Source: Paenibacillus koleovorans NBRC 103111 | GTDB lineage: Bacteria > Bacillota > Bacilli > Paenibacillales > NBRC-103111 | Direction of reading: 5' to 3' | Assembly: GCF_004000845.1 (NCBI RefSeq) | Contig: NZ_BIMA01000024.1 | Location: 1-64,000, forward strand | Length of the DNA: 64,000 bases | Part shown: in pieces, positions 24,166-32,713 of the stretch | Position numbering within the stretch: the first letter of the stretch is position 1 | How the letters are laid out: every line of letters begins with the position of its first letter | Translations under genes and position numbers: made by a program | Notes under the pieces: generated by a model | Told to the model about the DNA's origin: nothing | What the model saw: only the letters and a program-made list of their open reading frames with translations | The model's database searches: none

Positions 24166-25530
24166 ATGGATCCCGTACTGACGTGTAATCAGGAAGCAAT
24201 CGGAGAGGTGGAGCTGCAGCCGCCGCCGCATGCTCCGAGCGGGGCGACGATTATGGTTCCCGGCAGCAAAAGCTATACGAACCGGGCTCTTTTGCTCGCC
24301 GCTATGGCGGAAGGGACTACCGTCCTGCGCAACATCCTGCGAAGCGACGATTCCGCCTGGTGCTTGGATGTGTTGACCCGGCTAAGTGTGAAGTTTACGA
24401 TTGATCCAGCCGACCCGACCACTCTTGTCGTCGAAGGCACTGCCGGACATTTTACATCCGCCTCGCTGTACATGGGAGCCGCCGGCACGATCGCTCGTTT
24501 CTTACCAGGGTTGCTTGCCGTCAATGGAGTTAGGGGAGCTGCCGCTGCTTGGACGCTAGACGGCAGCCGCAGGCTGCGGGAAAGGCCGATTGCCCCGTTG
24601 GTGGAGGCCTGGAGGCAATTAGGCGCTCACATCCGCTACGTCGGGCCTGAGGGGATGCTGCCGATCGAAGTGCTATCGTTGACCGGCGGTATCCGAGGAG
24701 GAGAAGTTACGATGTCTGGCGCGGTGTCGAGCCAGTTTATTAGCGGCTTGTTGCTGGCGGCTCCCTATGCACGAGAAGGCGTAACGATCTGCTTATCCGA
24801 CTCGATCGTACAGCTTGCCTACGTGGAGATGACGATCGACCTCATGCGCCGATTCGGAGTCCATGTCGAAGTAAGCGACACATTCGATAGATTCCATGTG
24901 GCTCCCGGGCAGCGCTATCTCGCACAGGACATACAACTGGAATCGGATGCGTCTACGTGCGGTTACTTTTTGGCCTATGCGGCCGTAACGGGTGGACATA
25001 TTCATCTGGCAGGGCTAGATCCGGCAACCAAGCAACCGGATATCGGGCTGTTGTCTATTTTGGAACGAATGGGTTGTCGAGTAGAATGTTCGGAAGGAGC
25101 GGACGAGGGGATCGACCTATGGGGGCCGCAGACGTTGAAGGGAGGCTTCACCGTGAGCCTGCGAGAGTTGTCCGATCAGACGCTTACGATTGCCGCGCTG
25201 GCACCGTTCGCCGACGGACCGATTACGATCACGGGAGTGGAGCATATTCGCCAGCATGAATGCGATCGGATCCGAGCGATGTGCGAGTCCCTGACCCGGC
25301 TGGGCATTGAAGTCGATGAGTATCCAGACGGGTTGAAAATAGTCCCGAGCCGACCTCAGCCTGCGGTCCTGGACACGTACGACGACCACCGGATGGCGAT
25401 GTCTCTCGCTCTGGTCGGCGCCAAGGTCGGCGGCATCCGGCTGCGCGATCCAGGCTGCGTGGCGAAAACATGTCCGGACTATTGGGAGCGGATGCAGCAG
25501 TTAGGGTTGATCGTCAGGAGGCTGGCTTAG
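24166..25530 (+). CDS. aroA: 3-phosphoshikimate 1-carboxyvinyltransferase (EPSP synthase)
   Basis: Joins shikimate-3-phosphate and PEP to make EPSP in aromatic amino acid synthesis. 454 residues. Conserved catalytic segments are VPGSKSYTNRALLLAA (31-46), SSQFISGLLLAAP, LSDQTLTIAALAPFADG (catalytic Asp), HECDRIRAM (Glu, Arg), DDHRMAM and AKTCPDYWE (Lys). The PEP/glyphosate-site loop, LGNAGTAMRPL in E. coli, reads MGAAGTIARFL (103-113), so Asn94 is Ala and Pro101 is Phe in E. coli numbering. Such changes are known from divergent classes. AAGGAG precedes the ATG at 24166. It is divergent from a LysR gene and isolated from other aro genes, so it may be a second or specialised copy. Confidence 0.92.
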   Translation: MDPVLTCNQEAIGEVELQPPPHAPSGATIMVPGSKSYTNRALLLAAMAEGTTVLRNILRSDDSAWCLDVLTRLSVKFTIDPADPTTLVVEGTAGHFTSASLYMGAAGTIARFLPGLLAVNGVRGAAAAWTLDGSRRLRERPIAPLVEAWRQLGAHIRYVGPEGMLPIEVLSLTGGIRGGEVTMSGAVSSQFISGLLLAAPYAREGVTICLSDSIVQLAYVEMTIDLMRRFGVHVEVSDTFDRFHVAPGQRYLAQDIQLESDASTCGYFLAYAAVTGGHIHLAGLDPATKQPDIGLLSILERMGCRVECSEGADEGIDLWGPQTLKGGFTVSLRELSDQTLTIAALAPFADGPITITGVEHIRQHECDRIRAMCESLTRLGIEVDEYPDGLKIVPSRPQPAVLDTYDDHRMAMSLALVGAKVGGIRLRDPGCVAKTCPDYWERMQQLGLIVRRLA

Positions 25531-25731
25531 CCACTGCCCAGCCTTAAACTGCTCCAAGCAGGCTTGGCAAATGCACGCCTTCCCTCTGAGCTCGGACGGG
25601 ATCAGTTCGAAAATCCCTTCGGGAAAGCCGGCGTTCAAGCACCAGCAAGATTCGATCGGCTGCCCGTCCAATACGCCGCACTTGTTGCTTTGTTTGCAGA
25701 TGGAGCAAAGCTTAGGATCATGTTCCGACAA
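25501..25731 (-). CDS. Cysteine-rich CWC family protein
   Basis: A 76-residue zinc-binding-like protein of the CWC family. The Cys pattern is CSICKQSNKCG, then CWCLNAGFP and ACICQACLEQF. Eight Cys in three clusters suggest one or two metal sites. TTG start at 25731 with AAAGGAG eight bases upstream. Its last 30 bases overlap the 3' end of aroA on the other strand. The function of the family is unknown. Confidence 0.85.
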   Translation of the reverse strand: MSEHDPKLCSICKQSNKCGVLDGQPIESCWCLNAGFPEGIFELIPSELRGKACICQACLEQFKAGQWLSQPPDDQP

Positions 25732-25799
25732 ACGGCACTCTCCTTTCCGTCACACAAATGATCTTTCTTTCCAATGTTTCCTATGATATCCTTAACTTT

Positions 25800-25872
25800 A
25801 GCGGAAGCACCGCCATTCGTAAAGCCTAGCTAGTCTAGCGTTTTGCGAGTTGGCCGGTGCTTATTTTTGTTT
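25800..25872 (+). promoter_or_regulatory. Leader with small hairpin overlapping a terminator, before the Rpn gene
   Basis: AGCGGAAGCACCGCC (25800-25814) can fold as GCGG-AAGCA-CCGC. Its 3' half, AAGCACCG (25805-25812), can pair instead with CGGTGCTT (25855-25862) followed by ATTTTTGTTTT, a terminator. The two folds exclude each other. The same 15-mer occurs at 40628-40642 before the SLH gene. Confidence 0.55.
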
Positions 25873-25896
25873 TGGAGAAGAGGAGGGATCGGAGGT

Positions 25897-26880
25897 TTGG
25901 CGGTTGATCATGATCGATTGTTTAAAGAGCTGCTTCAAACGTTTTTCGGAGAGTTCATTCATTTGTTTTTCCCGCAAGCCTACGAAGCGATCGACTTCGA
26001 TCAGCTTAAGTTTTTGTCGGAGGAGGTGTTTACCGATGTGACGGCTGGAGAGAGGAGACGCGTCGATTTGCTGGTGGAGACGAGGCTGCGGGAAGAAGAT
26101 GTGCTCATCCTTGTGCATGTGGAGCCGCAAGCGTACTACCAGAAGCTATTTGCCGAGCGGATGTTTATTTACTCTACTCGCTTGTATGAGAAGTATAGGC
26201 GGCGTATTATGCCGATCGCCATCTTCAGTTATGATACGCCGCGGCATGAGCCGAGTTCATTTGGCTGGGGCTTCTCTTTTTTGGAGGTGCTTCGTTATCA
26301 TTTTTTCAGCGTCGAGCTGAAGAAATGCAATTGGAGGGAGTACATCCGACAGGACAATCCAGTGGCTGCTGCGCTTTTGAGCAAAATGGGCTATACTGAG
26401 GAGGAGAAGGTGCAGGTCAAATTGGAGTTCCTGAAGATGCTCGTTCGCATGGAGCTGGATCCGGCCAGGATGCAGATGATCGCGGGCTTTTTCCACAATT
26501 ACTTAGTGCTGAATGAGGCTGAGGAGCAAACGTTGAGGGAGGAAATCCGAATGCTGGATCGCAAAGTGGAGGACATCGTCCATAACAATCTAGACTATTA
26601 CTGGGATAAGGCTACGCTTCAACGAGGTGTCGAGCAGGGCATGGAGGAAGGCCTGGAGAAAGGCATCGAGCAAGGACTGGTACAAGGCAAACTGGAAGAA
26701 GCGCGCCGAATCATCGGCAAGTTCCTGGAAGCCCGATTCGGAGAAGCAGGCGTACGTATGACCGACCAAGTTGCCGCCATAGACGATCTAACACAACTCG
26801 AGCGTATGGCAGATTCGCTATTCATGGTGAACCGGCTTGAAGAAGCCGAGCAACTAATTGCTGAAGCGTCCTCGAAATAA
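25897..26880 (+). CDS. Rpn/DUF4351 family putative nuclease
   Basis: A 327-residue member of the recombination-promoting nuclease/putative transposase (Rpn) PD-(D/E)XK group. It begins MAVDHDRLFKELLQTFFGEF, typical of the family, with the nuclease core RRRVDLLVETRL and DVLILVHVEPQAY (D...E-x-Q in place of E-x-K). The middle has LEKGIEQGLVQGKLEEARR, a repeated Glu/Gly/Gln-rich helix, and the end is DUF4351 (LEARFGEAG, DLTQLERMADSLFMVNRLEEAEQLI). I chose TTG 25897 with AGGAGGG nine bases upstream. Some homologues promote recA-independent recombination. Confidence 0.9.
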   Translation: MAVDHDRLFKELLQTFFGEFIHLFFPQAYEAIDFDQLKFLSEEVFTDVTAGERRRVDLLVETRLREEDVLILVHVEPQAYYQKLFAERMFIYSTRLYEKYRRRIMPIAIFSYDTPRHEPSSFGWGFSFLEVLRYHFFSVELKKCNWREYIRQDNPVAAALLSKMGYTEEEKVQVKLEFLKMLVRMELDPARMQMIAGFFHNYLVLNEAEEQTLREEIRMLDRKVEDIVHNNLDYYWDKATLQRGVEQGMEEGLEKGIEQGLVQGKLEEARRIIGKFLEARFGEAGVRMTDQVAAIDDLTQLERMADSLFMVNRLEEAEQLIAEASSK

Positions 26881-26889
26881 GCGCAGACT

Positions 26890-27084
26890 TCAGCCACGCT
26901 TCGAGAAAAGTTGCATGATTTTGTTTTTCTTCCGGTTCTGCAGCTCCTTCTTGAGCGCCGCTTCCACGGATTCCGCAAGCATATCGAATTTCTCCGCAAC
27001 GGTATAATCGATCACTTTCCCGCAATGGGCGCAGTTCCGCCACTGGAGATCGGTTACTTTGGAGCAATGAGCGCATCGAAACAT
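26890..27084 (-). CDS. Small zinc-ribbon protein
   Basis: A 64-residue protein with a two-CxxC zinc ribbon, MFRCAHCSKVTDLQWRNC-AHCGK, followed by a charged helix (MLAESVEAALKKELQNRKK). The ATG at 27084 has GGTGGG upstream. It is convergent with the Rpn gene, ending nine bases from its stop. Ribosome or nucleic-acid binding is possible but unproven. Confidence 0.7.
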   Translation of the reverse strand: MFRCAHCSKVTDLQWRNCAHCGKVIDYTVAEKFDMLAESVEAALKKELQNRKKNKIMQLFSKRG

Positions 27085-27225
27085 TAGAATCCCACCTTCA
27101 GCCGAACAAGTCGGAAGCGATTGCACAACCTTTATAGCATTATATCGACAGGTTAACGGTGTTTTTTGACAGGTGGTATCATTTTTTTTGTATGGAAAAA
27201 TTGGTGAAATTCGCCTAATAATTAT

Positions 27226-27262
27226 AAAACCCCTATTCCTCTGGCGAGGAACAGGGGTATTT
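27226..27262. terminator. Terminator after the SRPBCC gene
   Basis: CCCCT (27230-27234) and TTCCT pair with AGGAA and AGGGG (27253-27257). On the minus strand TTTT follows, matching the SRPBCC gene that ends at 27272. Confidence 0.75.
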
Positions 27263-27271
27263 GCTAACTCC

Positions 27272-27730
27272 CTACCACTGAAAGTTCATCGGCTTCCCGG
27301 TTTCCGCGAGCGTCTTGATGTTGCTCAAGATCAGCCACCAATCCTGTGAAACGCGTTCGTAAGAAGGATGACCGTCCGTCCACTCGTCATTTACGAACGT
27401 CAGCTTCGTGCAGTTGTACACCGTCTCCAGCGTGTAGGTCATGCGGGTTTGCAGCTCGGCATGGTTGTCCCAATAGGAAGGTCCCGGATGTTCGGTCATG
27501 CTGATGCGTTTGTTCGGCTCATACTCGAGGATGGTGCCATAGACGTGAACCGTTTCGTCGCCGTCTTTGCCGGGTCCCACATATTGATAGGGCTCTCCGA
27601 CTGCGAAAGAAGAACGGAGCTCGCTGCCGAAAAAAATTTGACGCACGCCTTCTGGCGAGATGAATGTGTTCCAGACCGTTTCCAGCGGAGCATCGATATA
27701 AAACTCATATTTCAAGGGGGTCAAGCTCAT
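27272..27730 (-). CDS. SRPBCC/AHSA1-like ligand-binding protein
   Basis: A 152-residue START-like fold protein of the activator-of-Hsp90-homologue-1-like group. It shows KYEFYIDAPLETVWNTF, FFGSELRSSFAVGEPY, GTILEYEPNKRISMTE and the C-terminal helix WWLILSNIKTLAETGK. Such proteins bind small hydrophobic ligands or act in stress responses. GGAGGAAA precedes the ATG. The gene is divergent from an AraC-family regulator that may control it. Confidence 0.88.
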   Translation of the reverse strand: MSLTPLKYEFYIDAPLETVWNTFISPEGVRQIFFGSELRSSFAVGEPYQYVGPGKDGDETVHVYGTILEYEPNKRISMTEHPGPSYWDNHAELQTRMTYTLETVYNCTKLTFVNDEWTDGHPSYERVSQDWWLILSNIKTLAETGKPMNFQW

Positions 27731-27881
27731 TGTGCGTTTCCTCCTGCCAGATATAGATTGGATGAAGACGGAGCATGCAATTGCAGAGGTTGTAAAAGGT
27801 TGTTAGTATGAAGTATACAGGTTGTCCAAGCGCATTGTCTTGTAAAAACGCGACACCCATGCCGAGAGGAGTGACCGTTCC

Positions 27882-28718
27882 GTGACTCAAGTCCAATTGA
27901 AGCCCAGCATGGGCGTGTTGAAGCTGCATCAGCAGGTGGAGGCGAATCGATTTCGGCTGGTGCGGTACGCGCCGTCGGAGGAAATCGGTTTTTTCGTGAA
28001 GCATTATTGGATCGTATCCTGGGATTTGACCGCAGCGGGGGATGAACCCTTCCTGCAGGAAGTCGTGCCGAATCCTTGCGTCAATCTGGTTGTGGAGCGA
28101 GGAAAGTCCGCTATTTTCGCCCCTGCGAAGCAAAGGCATGCCCACTACATCGAGGGGAAAGGAACCGTGTTCGGCGTCAAATTCAAGCCTGGCGGGTTTT
28201 ATCCGTTCGTGAAAACAGCAATCTCCGGCATGGCAGAGCATCCTCTTGGCTTGCATGAGGTGTTCGGAGCGGAGGCAAGGGAGACGGAGCACGCCTTCCT
28301 GACGGAGGCGAATGGCGATGAGCGGATGGTGGAGTTGGCGGAAGCCATGATTCGACCGAAGCTACCCGTGCCGGATGAGAATGTGACGCTGATCAATCGG
28401 ATCGTCGACCAGGTGTGTGAAGATCGCACGCTGACCAAGGTGGATGAGCTGTGCGAGTCGTTCGATCTTAACAAGCGCAAGCTGCAGCGGCTATTCGAGC
28501 AGTATGTCGGGGTTAGCCCGAAATGGATGATTCGATTGTATCGAATTCAGAATGCCGCTGAAGCAATCGACCTCGGCGAGGAGCACGACTGGCTGCAGCT
28601 GTCGCTGAAGCTGGGCTATTACGATCAAGCGCATTTCACGAAAGATTTCAAGCTGCTGGTCGGCAAAACGCCTGAAGAATACGGCCGGAAGCAAGCGGCG
28701 ATTCATGATCCGGCGTAA
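27882..28718 (+). CDS. AraC-family regulator with DUF6597-type N-terminal domain
   Basis: A 278-residue regulator. The N-terminal sensor starts near FRLVRYAPSEEIGFFVKHYWIVSWDL, the type now called DUF6597, with FKPGGFYPFV in its core. The C-terminal two-helix-turn-helix domain is clear: VDELCESFDLNKRKLQRLFEQYVGVSPKW and QLSLKLGYYDQAHFTKDFKLLVGKTPEEY. GTG start at 27882 with GAGAGGAG upstream. It is divergent from the SRPBCC gene; control of that gene is inferred. Confidence 0.9.
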   Translation: MTQVQLKPSMGVLKLHQQVEANRFRLVRYAPSEEIGFFVKHYWIVSWDLTAAGDEPFLQEVVPNPCVNLVVERGKSAIFAPAKQRHAHYIEGKGTVFGVKFKPGGFYPFVKTAISGMAEHPLGLHEVFGAEARETEHAFLTEANGDERMVELAEAMIRPKLPVPDENVTLINRIVDQVCEDRTLTKVDELCESFDLNKRKLQRLFEQYVGVSPKWMIRLYRIQNAAEAIDLGEEHDWLQLSLKLGYYDQAHFTKDFKLLVGKTPEEYGRKQAAIHDPA

Positions 28719-28722
28719 CAGC

Positions 28723-28763
28723 AAACCCTCCATCCCCCTGATTGGGAGTATGGAGGGTTTTTT
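28723..28763. terminator. Bidirectional terminator
   Basis: AAACCCTCCAT (28723-28733) pairs with ATGGAGGGTTT (28750-28760), with T runs on both sides. It lies between convergent genes. Confidence 0.92.
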
Positions 28764-28770
28764 GTGTTTA

Positions 28771-29808
28771 CTAGGCAAGAACCTCTCTAATAGCGGCCGA
28801 TTGTTCTGGCTGCAGGATGAGCTTGCCTCCGGCGGCATTCGATTCGAGCTGGCGGATCGAGGTGGCGGATGGGATGACCGGCCCCATTCCGGGCAAGCTC
28901 AGCATATAGGCGATCACCAGCTCGCTAAGCGGCATCTCCCATTTACGAGCAAGTCCGCTCAGGCGGTGCAGCTTGTCCATGTCGGCAGGCGAAATCTGAT
29001 CCGCGACACCTTCATCATACAGTCGATCGCCTGGCCCGACATTCGCCAGATCCAGGTAGCGATCGGTCAGCAGGCCACGAGCTAGAGGGCTCCAGGCAAT
29101 GAAGGAAGCGCCGCACGCCGCGCAGTAGTCGAGTACGCCGGCCCGCGCGGGCTGCTCGCCATGGAGCAAGTCGAACTGGTTCTGCACGGCGACGAACCGC
29201 GAGCGCAGGGAAGGCGAAGCCTGGCGATATTGCTCCAGCTGAGCGATCGTGAAGTTGGAGACGGCGAAGTAACGCACTGTTCCGCGAACGACCAAGTCTT
29301 CAATGGCCAGCAAGCTTTCCTCTACAGGAGTTCCCGCGTCATATTGATGGAAGTACAGCAGATCGATCCGATTCGTCTGCAACCGTTCCAAACTCGCTTC
29401 CACGGAATCGAGAATGCTCAGGCGGGACAGCCCGCTATGATTGGGCGTGATTCCGTCCATGGCGCCGCATAGCTTGGTTGCCAGGACGATGTTCCGGCGC
29501 TGGTCGCCGTTGTGGCGCAGCCAGCGGCCGATGACGCGCTCGGAGTTGCCGGACGCGGCATTATAGCGGTTGGCGGTATCCCAGAACGTTACGCCCAGCT
29601 CGACCGCCCGGTCGAATAGCGCGAACGATTCGGCTTCGCCGACCCGTGCCCCATCGCCGGTTTCGGGCAACCCGAGCTTCCAGGTCCCCAAACCGACGGC
29701 GGAAACTTGCAGTCCCGAGCCTCCAAGCCGCCGGAAGGGCATGCCCTGGAAGTCGGCGTTCGTGAAAGGAATGTTGTACAAGTCAGGCCGTGGAGTTAAA
29801 TAATCCAT
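28771..29808 (-). CDS. Aldo/keto reductase
   Basis: A 345-residue NADPH-dependent TIM-barrel oxidoreductase. The catalytic tetrad is visible: Asp and Tyr in FWDTANRYNAAS, Lys in VLATKLCGA and His in LLYFHQYDAGT. The cofactor segment near GPVIPSATSIRQLESN is also family-typical. It is preceded by AAAGGAGG. The next gene upstream on the same strand, pepT, ends 32 bases before its start, so the two may be co-transcribed, although their functions are unrelated. The substrate is unknown. Confidence 0.93.
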   Translation of the reverse strand: MDYLTPRPDLYNIPFTNADFQGMPFRRLGGSGLQVSAVGLGTWKLGLPETGDGARVGEAESFALFDRAVELGVTFWDTANRYNAASGNSERVIGRWLRHNGDQRRNIVLATKLCGAMDGITPNHSGLSRLSILDSVEASLERLQTNRIDLLYFHQYDAGTPVEESLLAIEDLVVRGTVRYFAVSNFTIAQLEQYRQASPSLRSRFVAVQNQFDLLHGEQPARAGVLDYCAACGASFIAWSPLARGLLTDRYLDLANVGPGDRLYDEGVADQISPADMDKLHRLSGLARKWEMPLSELVIAYMLSLPGMGPVIPSATSIRQLESNAAGGKLILQPEQSAAIREVLA

Positions 29809-29840
29809 TGGATTGATCCTCCTTTGTGTTTCGAGTTGAT

Positions 29841-31076
29841 TTATTCGGCGCGTTGCTCGAACAAACGAGCGATTTCGATGATCACGCTTACCGCTTTCTC
29901 CATGTTGTCGACGGAGACGTATTCGTAGCGGCCGTGATAATTTTCGCCCCCGGTAAAAATATTCGGAGTAGGCAGCCCCATATAAGACAGTTGCGAACCA
30001 TCAGTTCCTCCGCGAATCGGATGGACAATCGGCTGAATGTCCAAATTCTCCATCGCCTCACGGGCGATATCGACCACTTCGCGGACCGGCTCGATTTTCT
30101 CGCGCATGTTGTAATATTGATCGTTCATGTCCAGAGTGACGCTGCCGAAGCCGTAACGCCCCTGCATTTCTTCCACGATCGAGACGATTTGCGCCTTGCG
30201 CGCCGCGAAACGGGCTTTGTCGAAGTCACGAATCAAATAGTGCAGCTTCGTCTCCTCCACATCTCCGTGAATCGAAATCAGATGGTAAAACCCTTCGTAG
30301 CCGTCCGTAAACTCCGGAGCTTCGTCAGCAGGCAGCCGGCTTTGAATTTCCATGGCAATCTTGGCGGAGTTGACCATTTTGCCCTTGGCTGTCCCCGGAT
30401 GAACGATTTTGCCGCGGCACGTGATCAGCGCCCTAGCGGCGTTGAAGCTCTCGTACTGCAGCTCGCCGAGCGGGCCGCCGTCCATCGTATACGCGAAGCT
30501 CGCGTCGAAAGCTTGTACATCGAACCGATGCGGCCCGCGGCCAATCTCCTCATCCGGCGTAAAAGCAACCCGGATTCGTCCATGTTTGATCTCCGGCTGT
30601 CGGATCAGCGCCGCCATCGCGGTCATGATCTCCGTAATCCCTGCCTTATCGTCAGCTCCGAGCAGCGTCGTGCCGTCGGTCGTCACTAATGTATGCCCCT
30701 TATAACGGGACAGCTCCGGGAACTGGCTCGGGGAGAGCACGATGTTCAGAGCTTCGTTCAACACGATGTCTTGGCCATCGTACTGCTCCACCACCTGCGG
30801 CTTGACACCGTCGCCGGTGAAGTCCGTCGCCGTATCCAAATGGGCCATAAAGCCGATCGTCGGAACTTGCTTGTCGGTGTTCGCGGGCAAGGTCGCCATC
30901 ACGTAGCCGTTCTCGTCCATCGTCACCTCCGCCATGCCGATGCTCTTCAGCTCCTCGACGAGCTGGCGGGCCAGCGTCAACTGACCGGGCGTTGTAGGGC
31001 ATGTCGTGCTCTCATCGCTTGATTGGGTATCGATAGTAACATACGAGGTGAAACGCTCGATAATCTCTTTTTTCAT
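29841..31076 (-). CDS. pepT: Peptidase T (tripeptidase)
   Basis: A 411-residue zinc aminotripeptidase of the M20B family. The two-metal site residues are visible: [43 protein letters not shown] and the C-terminal [22 protein letters not shown]. The start at 31076 has [19 protein letters not shown], typical of PepT. AAGGAG is twelve bases upstream; a longer frame begins at 31112 with poorer support. Confidence 0.95.
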   Translation of the reverse strand: MKKEIIERFTSYVTIDTQSSDESTTCPTTPGQLTLARQLVEELKSIGMAEVTMDENGYVMATLPANTDKQVPTIGFMAHLDTATDFTGDGVKPQVVEQYDGQDIVLNEALNIVLSPSQFPELSRYKGHTLVTTDGTTLLGADDKAGITEIMTAMAALIRQPEIKHGRIRVAFTPDEEIGRGPHRFDVQAFDASFAYTMDGGPLGELQYESFNAARALITCRGKIVHPGTAKGKMVNSAKIAMEIQSRLPADEAPEFTDGYEGFYHLISIHGDVEETKLHYLIRDFDKARFAARKAQIVSIVEEMQGRYGFGSVTLDMNDQYYNMREKIEPVREVVDIAREAMENLDIQPIVHPIRGGTDGSQLSYMGLPTPNIFTGGENYHGRYEYVSVDNMEKAVSVIIEIARLFEQRAE

Positions 31077-31127
31077 CCTATAGATCATCTCCTTGCCCCC
31101 ATTATAGCCCATTTCCGAGCCTCCAGC

Positions 31128-31694
31128 CTAATGGTCAGGGGTTGTCCGGTTCAAGGCTCTGGCCGCATCGCGGCATAGGAGGAAGAGCAGCAGCATGGCG
31201 ATGATGCTTATGACAGCCAGGACAATCGTCCCGCCCTGTAGAAGATTCGGCGAAAGATTGATCGTGAACGGCAAGAAGATGAGCATGGCAGCGTAGGAAA
31301 ACACGACAAACCGTCGTCCCCGATCCACCGTTGTGGCGAAACTATGTGCCGACAGATCAAGCGCATGCTGAGTCATTTGGCGCAGGAACGTCTGGTTCAG
31401 CAATAAACCCAGGATCACGGTGACGCTCTGGTAGACGAACCACGAGATCGAGATTCCCGTCCCCTGCTCAGGCATGCCGGCTATAGGAACTAGTTCATGA
31501 ATCGAGAGGACCGTTAAGAGTCCCGCCCAGGGGACCGCCTTCCGATACCCGGCCTTGACTTGATTCAATTGGAGCAGCGCACTCCAGACCAATCCATATC
31601 CCACAACATCCGGCAGCACATCGAAATTTTGAAGACGGAAGTCCAGGATCACCAGCAATAATCCCCAGGCATAGCGATGAAAGGCAGCTGACAC
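31128..31694 (-). CDS. Five-helix membrane protein of unknown function
   Basis: A 188-residue integral membrane protein with five hydrophobic segments, including WGLLLVILDFRLQNFDVLPD, SISWFVYQSVTVILGLLL and two C-terminal helices (FSYAAMLIFLPFTINL; IVLAVISIIAMLLLFLLC). I do not recognise a family. GTG start two bases after the stop of the upstream gene, with GGAGGTGA in that gene's end, so the pair is an operon. Confidence 0.7.
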   Translation of the reverse strand: MSAAFHRYAWGLLLVILDFRLQNFDVLPDVVGYGLVWSALLQLNQVKAGYRKAVPWAGLLTVLSIHELVPIAGMPEQGTGISISWFVYQSVTVILGLLLNQTFLRQMTQHALDLSAHSFATTVDRGRRFVVFSYAAMLIFLPFTINLSPNLLQGGTIVLAVISIIAMLLLFLLCRDAARALNRTTPDH

Positions 31695-31696
31695 GT

Positions 31697-32521
31697 TTAT
31701 GACTCGTCACCTCCCTGTCGGTACTTTTTCACGTAGAACGCGAGGTCGCTCTTATATAGTTCCGGGCGTTTATCGATGAATTCGGTCGCCACCCGCATTC
31801 CGTCGATGTCCCAATAATGAATCATCAGCTTGTAGGCATTAAATCTTCTGCTGTCCTTAGGCGGTAGTTGGAATCGATAACCTACATCGATAGTGCTTCC
31901 GGCAGGCAATACGATTGGCCAGCTACTGAACCGTTCTTCTGACGTTGACTTTTGCATCAATTCAATAACATCTGCCAATTGCTCTTGGAAGCTGTAAGAA
32001 GCGGAGTGCAAGGTAACGTCCTTCTCTGCTTGAAAAACGCTGTGACCTGTGCCGTCGGATGAGCTGCCGCCTGACAGCATGCGGAGATGGTTGGGACTCC
32101 TTGGCAATATTGTCGGGTGTATAAGGAGTTCGCCGATCTCAACCGTGTCCACCGTTCCGTCGCTGTACCAGACCTGTAGCTGTTTTAATGTTCTCGGTTC
32201 GGCTACACGGTCCATAGTTTGTTGATCCAACGAGACCGTCACTTGATATAATTGCAGTCTGCCGGAATGATCAAGACTCTGGGTGTGCGAGACGTTCATG
32301 ATCAGACCATTCGATAAATCGAATCGGAACGGTTTTCGTGTAGCGTCGCGATTATCAATGTAGTAGAAGTTGCTCATGTCCAATATGTTCACTGGATTGT
32401 CATAGCAATGCTTCAAGAACAGCGGTTTCTCCAGTTTCTGCGAATGATATACCCATCCGTTGCCAACCCAGGCTGCCGCCACGATTACGATCAGCAGCGA
32501 AAAGGAAAGATACCTCCTCAT
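31697..32521 (-). CDS. Signal-anchored protein of unknown function
   Basis: A 274-residue protein with an N-terminal anchor (YLSFSLLIVIVAAAWVGNGWVY) and an extracytoplasmic domain rich in beta strands. Features include NPVNILDMSNFYYIDNRDATR and a Ser/Gly-rich segment (LSGGSSSDGTG). No family is recognised. It is the first gene of a two-gene operon with the five-helix membrane protein, so a membrane-associated pair is likely. The 192-base gap to the aminotransferase on its other side holds no gene. Confidence 0.7.
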   Translation of the reverse strand: MRRYLSFSLLIVIVAAAWVGNGWVYHSQKLEKPLFLKHCYDNPVNILDMSNFYYIDNRDATRKPFRFDLSNGLIMNVSHTQSLDHSGRLQLYQVTVSLDQQTMDRVAEPRTLKQLQVWYSDGTVDTVEIGELLIHPTILPRSPNHLRMLSGGSSSDGTGHSVFQAEKDVTLHSASYSFQEQLADVIELMQKSTSEERFSSWPIVLPAGSTIDVGYRFQLPPKDSRRFNAYKLMIHYWDIDGMRVATEFIDKRPELYKSDLAFYVKKYRQGGDES

Positions 32522-32713
32522 AGGATCACGAAATGCCGTTCGCCGGTGTAGCGCAATTTGCCTTCCTCCCTTTTCGTTGGTACACGCATAGAGCGTCCTC
32601 CTTCCGGATTCGCTGCATTTTGTTCTGATTGTATCATCATTAGGCAGAGAAATCTTGGGAAATTATGCAGGGGTTATATAAGACGAGGTGCTATATACGA
32701 TTCGACAACTAGG

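Noticed and set aside
25843-25896. An upstream start for the Rpn-family gene
   Set aside because: The extra 18 residues (including a Cys/Arg/Trp-rich stretch) overlap the leader terminator and do not match the family start; TTG 25897 has the RBS.
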